Assembly (NCBI RefSeq): GCF_014648255.1
Contig: NZ_BMQT01000010.1
Coordinates: 186,001 to 250,000 of the forward strand
DNA: 64,000 nucleotides
Direction of reading: 5' to 3'
Source of the DNA: Nocardioides albus
Lineage (GTDB): Bacteria; Actinomycetota; Actinomycetes; Propionibacteriales; Nocardioidaceae
This document shows positions 44,652-52,700 of this stretch, one piece after another. How positions within the stretch are numbered: the stretch's first letter is position 1; each line of letters opens with the position of its first letter. The notes under the pieces are model-generated. The model searched no databases. It worked only from the letters and a program-made list of their open reading frames with translations, and had not been told where the DNA came from. The position numbers and the translations under genes were made by a program.

Positions 44652-45799
44652 CGCCGAGGATCACCCCTGTCGAGCTGGCCGGAGACCCGAGCAAACCGCT
44701 CCTGGTCGTGGGCCCGTCCCTTGGCACCTCGGTGACCGCACTCTGGTCAGCCGCCGCCGAGCTGCTCGAGGACTCCTTCCACGTCATCGGCTGGGAGCTC
44801 CCGGGGCACGGCCACGGCACCCCGACGACCGACGGGTTCTCGATGGCTGACCTCGCGGCCGGCGTCCTCGCCAGCGTCGACACCGTCCTCACCGATCGCG
44901 GCGAGCGCCACGGCACCTTCGCCTACGCCGGCGACTCGGTCGGCGGGGCCGCCGGCCTCCAGCTGCTGCTCGACGCTCCCGCCCGGGTGAGCGCCGCGGT
45001 GCTCACCAACACCGGCGCCAAGATCGGCGAGGCCGAGGGCTGGAACGACCGTGCAGCGACGGTCCGCAAGGCCGGCACCGCCTCCCAGATCGCCGGCTCC
45101 ACCCAGCGCTGGTTCGCACCGGGTTTCCTCGAGCGAGAGCCCGCCCGCGGCGGTGCCCTGCTGCACTCGCTGCGCGACGCCGACGCGGAGAGCTATGCGC
45201 TGGTCTGCGGGGCGCTGGCGGCGTACGACGTCCGCGGCCGGCTCGCCGAGATCGCCGCCCCGGTTCTGGCCATCGCTGGTGTCGACGACGCCCCGACCCC
45301 GCCCGCCTCGCTCGAGGAGATCGCCGTCGGGGTCCGCAACGGCCGACTCGTCTCCCTCGACGGCGTCGGTCACCTCGCTCCTGCCGAGGCACCCAACACC
45401 GTCGCCACCCTGATCACCTCGCACGTGGCTGCGGCGGACCCGAGCTACACGGCCGGGATGAACGTACGCCGCCAGGTGCTCGGCGACCCGCACGTCGACC
45501 GGGCCACCGCCGCGATCACCGACGTCAACCGCGACTACCAGGACCTGATCACGCGCTACGCCTGGGGCACGATCTGGACCCGCCCGGGCCTGGCCCGTCG
45601 TGACCGCTCGATCGCCGTGCTCACCGCTCTGGTCGCGGGCCGTCACTTCGAGGAGCTCGAGTTCCACCTGCGCGCCGCGCTCACCAACGGGCTGACCCGC
45701 GAGGAGATCATCGAGGTGCTCCTGCAGACCTCGATCTACGTCGGCGTACCGGCAGCCAACAGCGCCTTCGCCGTCGCCAACCGGGTCTTGAACGACTGA
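44648..45799 (+). CDS. pcaL: fused 3-oxoadipate enol-lactonase / 4-carboxymuconolactone decarboxylase
   Basis: 383 residues. The alpha/beta hydrolase domain (1-255) has nucleophile S97 in GDSVGG and a catalytic His in GVGHLAP. The C-terminal domain (about 260-383) is a carboxymuconolactone decarboxylase (GMNVRRQVLGDPHVDRA and HLRAALTNGLTREEIIEVLLQ). This PcaD-PcaC fusion, known as PcaL in Streptomyces and Rhodococcus, yields 3-oxoadipate. The thiolase and CoA-transferase steps are not in the window. Confidence 0.95.
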   Translation: MTPRITPVELAGDPSKPLLVVGPSLGTSVTALWSAAAELLEDSFHVIGWELPGHGHGTPTTDGFSMADLAAGVLASVDTVLTDRGERHGTFAYAGDSVGGAAGLQLLLDAPARVSAAVLTNTGAKIGEAEGWNDRAATVRKAGTASQIAGSTQRWFAPGFLEREPARGGALLHSLRDADAESYALVCGALAAYDVRGRLAEIAAPVLAIAGVDDAPTPPASLEEIAVGVRNGRLVSLDGVGHLAPAEAPNTVATLITSHVAAADPSYTAGMNVRRQVLGDPHVDRATAAITDVNRDYQDLITRYAWGTIWTRPGLARRDRSIAVLTALVAGRHFEELEFHLRAALTNGLTREEIIEVLLQTSIYVGVPAANSAFAVANRVLND

Positions 45800-45808
45800 G
45801 CCTCTCCG

Positions 45809-45983
45809 CTGGTCGAGCCGTCGTCGCCTCTCCGTCGGTCGAGCCGTCGTCGCCTCTCCGTCGGTCGAGCCGTCGTCGTGAGGAACGAACGACGACGTGT
45901 CGAGACCAACACGGTCCCATCGCCGCTCGAGTCGACTGTGTTGGTCTCGACACGCTCGCTGGCGCTCGCGGCTCGACCAGCGG
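45809..45983. repeat. main palindromic repeat, expanded facing pair (R4)
   Basis: Inward-facing pair with spacer GGTCCCATCGCCGCTCGAG. The left copy is preceded by two extra tandem units reading GTCGAGCCGTCGTCGCCTC, evidence of slippage. It lies just after pcaL and 13 bases before the next ATG. Confidence 0.88.
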
Positions 45984-45995
45984 TTGGATTGGTCC

Positions 45996-47447
45996 ATGAA
46001 ACCATCTTCCGCAACCGTCGTAGGCGCCGGACCCAACGGCCTGGCGGCGGCGATCGTGCTCGCCCAGCGCGGCGTGAAGGTCGTCGTGCTGGAGGCCGCG
46101 GAGACGGTCGGCGGCGGTACTCGCACGGCCGAGCTGACCGCGCCGGGGCTGCGTCATGACGTCTGCTCAGCGATCCATCCGCTCGGGGTGGCGTCGCCGT
46201 TCCTGCGCGAGCTCGACCTGGAGACGTACGGTCTGACCTGGCGCTACCCCGAGATCGAGCTCGCCCATCCGCTCGACGGGGACGAGACGGTGCTGCTGCA
46301 CCGCTCCATCGAGCAGACGGCCGCGGGGCTGGGGGCCGACGGTCGGCGCTGGGAGCAGGTGTTCGGCCCGGTCGTACGCGACTTCGACTCGATCGCGGAC
46401 CACGTCCTCGGTCCGATGCTGCGCGTCCCGCGGCATCCGTTCCGGATGGCCGCCTTCGGGATACGGGCGGTCCTGCCGGCCACTGTGCTCGCCCGGGCCT
46501 TTCACGAGGAGCGGGCGAAGGCGCTCTTCGCCGGCTGCGCCGCGCACGCTTTCCAGCCACTGGATCGCCCGGGCACGGCCGCGGTGGGCGCCATGCTCCT
46601 GGTCAGCGGGCATCGCTTCGGATGGCCGGTCGCCGAGGGCGGTTCGCATGCGATCACCCTCGCGATGGCACAGCTTCTCGAGGAGCTCGGCGGCACCGTC
46701 GTCACCGGCACCACGGTCCGCGGCCTCGCCGACCTGCCCGAGTCCGACGTCACCTTGTTCGACACCAGCCCCGGTGGCTTCGCCGACATCGTCGGGGCCG
46801 CTCTGCCCGACCGGCCGCGCCGGGCGATGCGGAGATGGAAGCACGGCCCCGCGGCGTACAAGCTCGATCTGGCCGTCCGCGGCCCGATCCCGTGGCGCGA
46901 CCCGGAGATCGCTCGTGCGGGGACCGTCCATCTCGGCGGGACCCTCGCCGAGGTGGCGACCAGCGAGCGGGAGATCGCGGCCGGCCGGATGCCGGAACGG
47001 CCGTTCGTGCTGCTGGGCCAGCAGTACGTCGCCGATCCGAGCCGCTCGGCCGGCGACCTGAACCCCGTCTGGGCCTACGCCCAGGTCCCGCACGCCTTCG
47101 ACGGCGACGCGACCGAGGCTGTGCTCGCCCAGATCGAGCGCTTCGCCCCTGGATTCCGGTCCCAGATCGTCGACACCCACGTCACCACGCCGGCCGACTA
47201 CGCGGCGTACAACCTCAACTACGTCGGCGGCGACATCGGCGCCGGCGCCAACACCCTCCGCCAGCTCATCGTCCGTCCCACCCTCGCGGGCTACGACACC
47301 GGCATCCCCGGGATGTTCCTCTGCTCCGCGGCCACCCCGCCGAGCGCCGGCGTTCACGGCATGTGCGGCTACCACGCCGCCCACCGCGCCCTTCGCCACC
47401 TGGCCGCCACCGGGAAACCAGGTGCCACCGACGTACGTCCTGGCTAA
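45996..47447 (+). CDS. FAD-dependent oxidoreductase, phytoene desaturase-like
   Basis: 483 residues. The FAD Rossmann motif VVGAGPNGLAAAIVLAQRGVKVVVLEA is at residues 8-34, followed by GGGTRT and, near the C-terminus, GMFLCSAATPPSAGVHGMCG, typical of COG1233 CrtI-like enzymes. The substrate is unknown; the family includes carotenoid desaturases and related isoprenoid enzymes, but no carotenoid genes are nearby. No ribosome site is visible before the ATG at 45996; it follows a repeat. Confidence 0.88.
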   Translation: MKPSSATVVGAGPNGLAAAIVLAQRGVKVVVLEAAETVGGGTRTAELTAPGLRHDVCSAIHPLGVASPFLRELDLETYGLTWRYPEIELAHPLDGDETVLLHRSIEQTAAGLGADGRRWEQVFGPVVRDFDSIADHVLGPMLRVPRHPFRMAAFGIRAVLPATVLARAFHEERAKALFAGCAAHAFQPLDRPGTAAVGAMLLVSGHRFGWPVAEGGSHAITLAMAQLLEELGGTVVTGTTVRGLADLPESDVTLFDTSPGGFADIVGAALPDRPRRAMRRWKHGPAAYKLDLAVRGPIPWRDPEIARAGTVHLGGTLAEVATSEREIAAGRMPERPFVLLGQQYVADPSRSAGDLNPVWAYAQVPHAFDGDATEAVLAQIERFAPGFRSQIVDTHVTTPADYAAYNLNYVGGDIGAGANTLRQLIVRPTLAGYDTGIPGMFLCSAATPPSAGVHGMCGYHAAHRALRHLAATGKPGATDVRPG

Positions 47448-47457
47448 CGTCTGGCGC

Positions 47458-48018
47458 ATGCCGCAAGCCCATCTGCGCACCGAGCGCCTCGAACTGGTCC
47501 CGCTGTCCGAGGAGCATCTGCCGTTCCTGGTCGACCTCAACTCGGACCCGGTGGTGCTCCGCCATCTGTTCACCCGCGCGCTCACCCCGGAGGAGACCGA
47601 GCAGCGGATGCACCGGTGGATCCGGGCGGCGAAGGAGACGGAGGCGCTGGGCAAGTGGATCGGGTACGCGGACGATGAGGCCGTCGGGCTCTACATGTTC
47701 GAGCCGCCCGACAACCCGCCGCGCACCGACGCTGCCGAGCTGGGCTACCGGCTGCCGCAACGCCACTGGCGCAAGGGCTACGCGAAAGAAGGCTCGCTCG
47801 AGCTGCTGCGTCACGGGTTCGAGGATCTTGGGATCGACCGGGTGATCGCGCAGACGATGGCCGTCAACGAGGCCTCGCGGGCGACCATGGTCGCGGTGGG
47901 GATGAGCTTCGTACGCAGCTTCCAGCAGAACTTCGAGGAACCGCTCGCCGGGCATGCCGAGGGCGAGGTCGAGTACGAGATCACCCGCGAGACCTGGCTC
48001 GAACAGCAGCCGGGGTAG
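47458..48018 (+). CDS. GNAT N-acetyltransferase, RimJ/RimL-like
   Basis: 186 residues. LRTERLELVPLSEEHLPFLVDL is the usual start of RimJ-type acetyltransferases; the acetyl-CoA loop is in LPQRHWRKGYAKEGSLELL (R/Q-x-x-G/K-x-x). The EVEYEITRETW end is also typical. The acceptor is unknown. It begins 10 bases after the oxidoreductase gene and ends at the B12 riboswitch. Confidence 0.88.
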   Translation: MPQAHLRTERLELVPLSEEHLPFLVDLNSDPVVLRHLFTRALTPEETEQRMHRWIRAAKETEALGKWIGYADDEAVGLYMFEPPDNPPRTDAAELGYRLPQRHWRKGYAKEGSLELLRHGFEDLGIDRVIAQTMAVNEASRATMVAVGMSFVRSFQQNFEEPLAGHAEGEVEYEITRETWLEQQPG

Positions 48019-48020
48019 GC

Positions 48021-48165
48021 TGCGAGCACGCTCGTGGTGCAGGAACCCGGTGAGAGTCCGGGGCGGTTCCGCCACTGTGATGTCCGTGCAGATGTTGGGC
48101 ACGGACGCAGCCAGACACTGGCCGCGGGCTATCCGACCGATCGACGGGGCGAGAACCCCTAGGAG
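48021..48165 (+). promoter_or_regulatory. cobalamin riboswitch of the cobN operon
   Basis: GGTGCAGGAACCCGGTGAGA and GCGGTTCCGCCACTGTGA match the aptamer core, and AGCCAGACACTGGCCG (48109-48124) is the B12 box. A small GGGG/CCCC hairpin (about 48146-48159) sits directly before AGGAGG of cobN, suggesting translational control. It should lower cobN-cobK expression when adenosylcobalamin is abundant. Confidence 0.93.
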
Positions 48166-48174
48166 GAACTCGGC

Positions 48175-51100
48175 ATGGCCGACTCTGCACGCGTACGCAT
48201 CGCCCTTCTGTCCACCTCGGACACCGATCTGCTCTCGGCACGTGCCAGCGGCGCCGACTACGCCTGGGCGAACCCGTCGCGGGCCACCGACCTCGAGGCG
48301 GTCGTCGCCGATGCCGACCTGGTCGTCTTCCGGCTCCTCGGCTCGCCCAGCGACCTGTGGGACGGCCTGAGCGCCGTCAAGGAGCGCGGCGTCCCGGTGG
48401 TCGTCCTCGGCGGCGAGCAGCAGCCGAGCGCAGAGCTGATGGAGCACTCCACCGTCCCGATGGGTGTCGCCGCCGAGGCTCACCGCTATCTCGCCGAGGG
48501 TGGGCCGGCCAACCTCGCTCAGCTGCACGCGTTCCTCTCCGACACGGTCCTGCTGACCGGGTTCGGGTTCGAGCCGCCGGCCTCCGTCCCAGCGTGGGGG
48601 TTTGCTGACCGTGTTGGTCTCGACACGCCTCCGCCTAGCGGCTCCGGCGGCTCGACCAGCGGGAAGCCGCGCATCGGGGTGCTCTACTACCGCGCCCACG
48701 AGACCAGCGGGAACACCGCGTTCGCCCACGCGCTGGCCGACGCCATCGACGCTACCGGCGCGGCCACCGGCGTACCCGTCTTCGCGGGATCGCTGCGCTC
48801 GGCGCCCGACGACCTCTACGAGGCGCTCGGCACCCTCGACGCACTGATCGTGACCGTGCTCGCGGCCGGCGGCTCCGTGCCCGCCTCGGCGAGCGCCGGT
48901 GGCGAGGACGAGGCCTGGGACGTGGAGCGGATGGCGGCGCTGGATATCCCGGTGCTCCAGGGCCTGTGCCTGACCAGCTCGCGCGCGGAGTGGGAGGTCT
49001 CCGACGACGGCGTCACGCCGCTCGACTCGGCCAACCAGATCGCGATCCCCGAGTTCGACGGGCGGATCATCACCGCCCCGTTCTCCTTCAAGGAGCTCGA
49101 CGAGCAGGGTCTCCCCCACTACGTCGCCGACCCCGAGCGCACCGCGCGGGTCGCCAGGATCGCGGTCAACCACGCCCGTCTTCGCCACACTCCCAACGCC
49201 GAGAAGCGTCTCGCGCTCGTCCTCTCCGCCTACCCGACCAAGCACTCCCGCATCGGCAACGCCGTCGGCCTCGACACCCCGGTCTCGGCGATCCGGATGC
49301 TGCGCCGGCTCCGTGAGGAAGGCTATGACCTGGGCTCCGACAACGAGGTCGTACGCATCCTCGACTCTGTTGGTCTCGACACGCCTCCGCCTAGCGGCTC
49401 CGGCGGCTCGACCGACGAAACCGCTGGTCGAGCCGCGAGCGCTAGCGAGCGTGTCGAGACCAACACAGTCGTCTCCGAGCGCGAGACCGCTGCCGGTGAC
49501 GCGCTGATCCATGCCCTGATCGCCGCCGGCGGGCAGGACGAGGAGTGGCTGACCAACGCCCAGCTCACCGACGCCCACGTCCGCATCTCCAAGGCCGACT
49601 ACGACCAGTGGACCGCCGATCTTCCCGCTGACCTGCGCGAACAGATGGTCGAGACCTGGGGACCGACGCCGGGAAGCCTGTTCGTCAACGACAACGAAGA
49701 GCTCGTGCTGGCCACGCTCCAGGCCGGCAACATCGTGATCCTGATCCAGCCGCCGCGCGGGTTCGGCGAGAACCCGGTCGCGATCTACCACGACCCGGAC
49801 CTGCCGCCGAGCCACCACTACCTGGGTGCCTACCGCTGGCTCGAGCACGGTTTCAGGGCCGACGCGGTCGTCCATCTCGGCAAGCACGGCTCGATGGAAT
49901 GGCTGCCCGGCAAGAACGCCGCGCTCTCGGCGTCCTGCGGTCCGGACGCGGCGATCGGCAACATGCCGCTGATCTACCCGTTCCTGGTCAACGACCCCGG
50001 CGAGGGCGCCCAGGCCAAGCGCCGGGCGCACGCCACGATCATCGACCACCTGGTGCCGCCGATGGCGCGCGCGGAGTCCTACGGCGACATCGCGCGGCTG
50101 GAGGGGCTGATGGAGGAGTACGACCGGATCTCCTCCATGGACCCAGCCAAGCTGCCCGCCATCCGCGGCGAGATCTGGCAGCTGATGAAGGCCGCCGAGC
50201 TCCACCGCGACCTCGGTATGGAGGAGCGGCCCGAGGACGACGACTTCGACGACTTCATGCTCCACATCGACGGCTGGCTTTGCGAGATCAAGGACGCCCA
50301 GATCCGCGACGGGCTGCACGTGCTCGGCGCGGCTCCGGAAGGTGAGGCGCGGGTCAACCTGGTGCTCTCGATCCTGCGTGCCGCGCAGGTCTGGGGCGGC
50401 GTCGGTGGCGCCGTTCCCGGGCTCCGGGCGGCGCTCGGGCTCAAGGAGGGGGTCTCGACAGGCTCGACCACCGGGAAATCGGCGGTCGACGAGATCGAGG
50501 CCAAGGCCCGGGACCTGGTGCAGCGGATGGACGCAGCCGGCTGGGACCCGGCCATCGCGCAGACACTCCACGACGACCCCGCGGTGCAGCAGGTGCTCGT
50601 CTTCGCCGCCGAACAGGTGGTGCCGCGGCTGAACGGGACGACCGACGAACTGTCCGCCGTCCTGCACGCGCTGGACGGTGGCTTCGTCCCCGCGGGGCCG
50701 TCGGGGTCGCCGCTGCGCGGGCTGGTCAACGTACTGCCGACCGGGCGCAACTTCTACACCGTCGACCCGCGTGCGGTGCCGTCACGGCTGGCCTGGCAGA
50801 CCGGGCAGGCGATGGCCGACTCGCTGCTGCAGCGCTACCTGGACGAGACCGGCGACTACCCGACCTCGGTCGGGCTGTCGGTGTGGGGCACGTCCGCGAT
50901 GCGTACGGCCGGTGACGACATCGCCGAGGTGCTCGCGCTGCTCGGGGTGCGCCCCGAGTGGGACGAGGCCTCGCGCCGCATCACCCACCTCGACATCATC
51001 TCGCTCGAGGAGCTGGGCAGGCCCCGGATCGACGTGACCGTACGCATCTCCGGGTTCTTCCGCGACGCGTTCCCGCACGTGGTCTCGATGCTCGACGACG

Positions 51101-51924
51101 CGGTCCGGATGGTGGCCGACCTCGACGAGCCGGACACCGACAACTTCGTCCGCGCGCACACCCTCGAGGACCTCGCCGATCACGGCGACCAGCGCCGCGC
51201 GACGTCCCGGATCTTCGGCTCCAAGCCCGGTTCGTACGGGGCCGGGATCCTGCAGGTGATCGAGGCCGGCAACTGGCGCTCCGATGCCGATCTGGCAGAC
51301 GTCTACACCGCGTGGGGCGGCTTCGCCTACGGCCGCGACCTCGACGGCGCTCCGGCCGCCGACGACATGCGCGCCAACTACCGCCGGATCAAGGTCGCCG
51401 CCAAGAACGTCGACTCCGCAGAGCACGACATCGCCGACTCCGACGACTACTTCCAGTACCACGGCGGCATGGTCGCGACCGTCCGCGCGCTCACCGGCAG
51501 CGAGCCGAAGGCGTACGTCGGCGACTCCACCTCCCCCGACGCCATCAAGACCCGCACGCTGCAGGAGGAGACCAACCGCGTCTTCCGGGCCCGGGTGGTC
51601 AACCCGCGCTGGATCTCGGCGATGCAGCGCCACGGTTATAAGGGCGCCTTCGAGCTGGCCGCGACCGTCGACTACCTCTTCGGCTTCGACGCGACCGCAG
51701 GGGTGGTGCAGGACTGGATGTACGAGAAGCTCGCCCGCGAGTACGTCCTGGACGAGACCAACCAGGAGTTCATGCGGACCTCGAACCCGTGGGCGCTGCG
51801 TGGGATCGTGGAGCGACTGCACGAGGCGGCGGAGCGCGGGCTGTGGGAGACGCCGGATCCCGAGGTCGTCGCGGCGATGCAGGAGATCTATCTCGACATC
51901 GAAGGTGACCTGGAGGAAGAGTGA
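48175..51924 (+). CDS. cobN: cobaltochelatase subunit CobN with in-frame repeat insertions
   Basis: 1249 residues with AGGAGG before the ATG. CobN inserts cobalt into hydrogenobyrinate a,c-diamide with AAA+ partner subunits (not in this window). Conserved blocks are present: LGKHGSMEWLPGKNAALS, GSKPGSYGAGILQ, YHGGMVATVRALTGSEPKAYVGDS and TLQEETNRVFRARVVNPRW. Three patches are foreign to the family: residues 146-162 (RVGLDTPPPSGSGGST), 398-431 (the same peptide then RAASASERVETNTV) and about 760-768 (VSTGSTTGK). The first two are translated palindromic repeats; the third is a remnant. The frame is kept throughout. It overlaps cobF by four bases. Confidence 0.95.
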   Translation: MADSARVRIALLSTSDTDLLSARASGADYAWANPSRATDLEAVVADADLVVFRLLGSPSDLWDGLSAVKERGVPVVVLGGEQQPSAELMEHSTVPMGVAAEAHRYLAEGGPANLAQLHAFLSDTVLLTGFGFEPPASVPAWGFADRVGLDTPPPSGSGGSTSGKPRIGVLYYRAHETSGNTAFAHALADAIDATGAATGVPVFAGSLRSAPDDLYEALGTLDALIVTVLAAGGSVPASASAGGEDEAWDVERMAALDIPVLQGLCLTSSRAEWEVSDDGVTPLDSANQIAIPEFDGRIITAPFSFKELDEQGLPHYVADPERTARVARIAVNHARLRHTPNAEKRLALVLSAYPTKHSRIGNAVGLDTPVSAIRMLRRLREEGYDLGSDNEVVRILDSVGLDTPPPSGSGGSTDETAGRAASASERVETNTVVSERETAAGDALIHALIAAGGQDEEWLTNAQLTDAHVRISKADYDQWTADLPADLREQMVETWGPTPGSLFVNDNEELVLATLQAGNIVILIQPPRGFGENPVAIYHDPDLPPSHHYLGAYRWLEHGFRADAVVHLGKHGSMEWLPGKNAALSASCGPDAAIGNMPLIYPFLVNDPGEGAQAKRRAHATIIDHLVPPMARAESYGDIARLEGLMEEYDRISSMDPAKLPAIRGEIWQLMKAAELHRDLGMEERPEDDDFDDFMLHIDGWLCEIKDAQIRDGLHVLGAAPEGEARVNLVLSILRAAQVWGGVGGAVPGLRAALGLKEGVSTGSTTGKSAVDEIEAKARDLVQRMDAAGWDPAIAQTLHDDPAVQQVLVFAAEQVVPRLNGTTDELSAVLHALDGGFVPAGPSGSPLRGLVNVLPTGRNFYTVDPRAVPSRLAWQTGQAMADSLLQRYLDETGDYPTSVGLSVWGTSAMRTAGDDIAEVLALLGVRPEWDEASRRITHLDIISLEELGRPRIDVTVRISGFFRDAFPHVVSMLDDAVRMVADLDEPDTDNFVRAHTLEDLADHGDQRRATSRIFGSKPGSYGAGILQVIEAGNWRSDADLADVYTAWGGFAYGRDLDGAPAADDMRANYRRIKVAAKNVDSAEHDIADSDDYFQYHGGMVATVRALTGSEPKAYVGDSTSPDAIKTRTLQEETNRVFRARVVNPRWISAMQRHGYKGAFELAATVDYLFGFDATAGVVQDWMYEKLAREYVLDETNQEFMRTSNPWALRGIVERLHEAAERGLWETPDPEVVAAMQEIYLDIEGDLEEE
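48610..48661. repeat. main palindromic repeat inside cobN (R5)
   Basis: A complete single copy, GTGTTGGTCTCGACACG through GGCTCGACCAGCG, read in frame as VGLDTPPPSGSGGSTS. It has the same inner GCCTCCGCCTAGCGGCTCC hairpin as R1. Confidence 0.92.
49368..49466. repeat. main palindromic repeat pair inside cobN (R6)
   Basis: Two copies in outward orientation, TGTTGGTCTCGACACG...GGCTCGACC then about 12 bases then CTGGTCGAGCC...GTGTCGAGACCAACAC. Together they encode about 33 residues without breaking the frame. The second copy has a different inner hairpin (GCGAGCGCTAGCGAGC). A short remnant at 50453-50478 shares GGCTCGACCACCGG. Confidence 0.92.
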
Positions 51925-52700
51925 CGCGCACGATCAAGATCATCGGCGTCGGTCCAGGTGACCCCGACCAGGTCACCCTGGAAGCCGTCGCCGCGATGCG
52001 GTCCGTCGACTACTTCTTGGTCACCGACAAGTCCGGCACGGCCAAGGGCGGGATGCCGGATCCGCTGGTGCGGGCCCGCGAGGAGCTGCTCGACCGGCAC
52101 CTCGACCGGCCTGCCCGGGTGGTCAAGGTCGCCGACGCGCCCCGTGAGCGGCGCGAGGAGTTCACCGGGACAGACGCGGAGTATCGGACCGCGGTCGCCG
52201 ACTGGCACCGGGCCCGGGTCGAGAAGTATCTCGCCGTGCTGGCCGAGAACCCCGGCGACGTCGGCTTCCTGGTCTGGGGCGACCCGGCCTTCTACGACTC
52301 CACGATCCGGGTCGTCGACCAGATCGCCTCGGAGATCGAGATCGTGGTCGACGTCATCCCCGGGATCTCCTCGGTGCAGCTGCTCGCCGCGCGACACCGG
52401 CTGGTGCTCCATGACGTCGGTCGTCCGCTCTACGTCACCACCGGCCGTGCGGTGCACGAAGCCGTCGAGGCCGGTCACGACAATCTCGTGGTGATGCTCA
52501 ACCGGGTCGTCGACCTGCCCGGCCTCGAGGACTGGCGGATCTGGTGGGGCGGCAACCTCGGCACTCGTGAGGAGGAGCTCGTCGCCGGCACCGTCGGTGA
52601 GGTTCTTCCGGCGATCGAGGAGGCTCGGAACCGGCTGCGGGACACGTCCGGTTGGGTCATGGACATCTATCTCTTGCGGGCTCCGCGGACGACCCGATGA
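51921..52700 (+). CDS. cobF: precorrin-6A synthase (deacetylating)
   Basis: 259 residues, SAM-dependent tetrapyrrole methylase fold. The N-terminal GVGPGDPDQVTLEA (residues 9-22) and the LVWGDPAFYDSTIR and PGISSVQLLAARH motifs bind SAM. CobF methylates C1 and releases acetate, and is specific to the aerobic route. The GTG start overlaps the cobN stop. Confidence 0.94.
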   Translation: MTRTIKIIGVGPGDPDQVTLEAVAAMRSVDYFLVTDKSGTAKGGMPDPLVRAREELLDRHLDRPARVVKVADAPRERREEFTGTDAEYRTAVADWHRARVEKYLAVLAENPGDVGFLVWGDPAFYDSTIRVVDQIASEIEIVVDVIPGISSVQLLAARHRLVLHDVGRPLYVTTGRAVHEAVEAGHDNLVVMLNRVVDLPGLEDWRIWWGGNLGTREEELVAGTVGEVLPAIEEARNRLRDTSGWVMDIYLLRAPRTTR

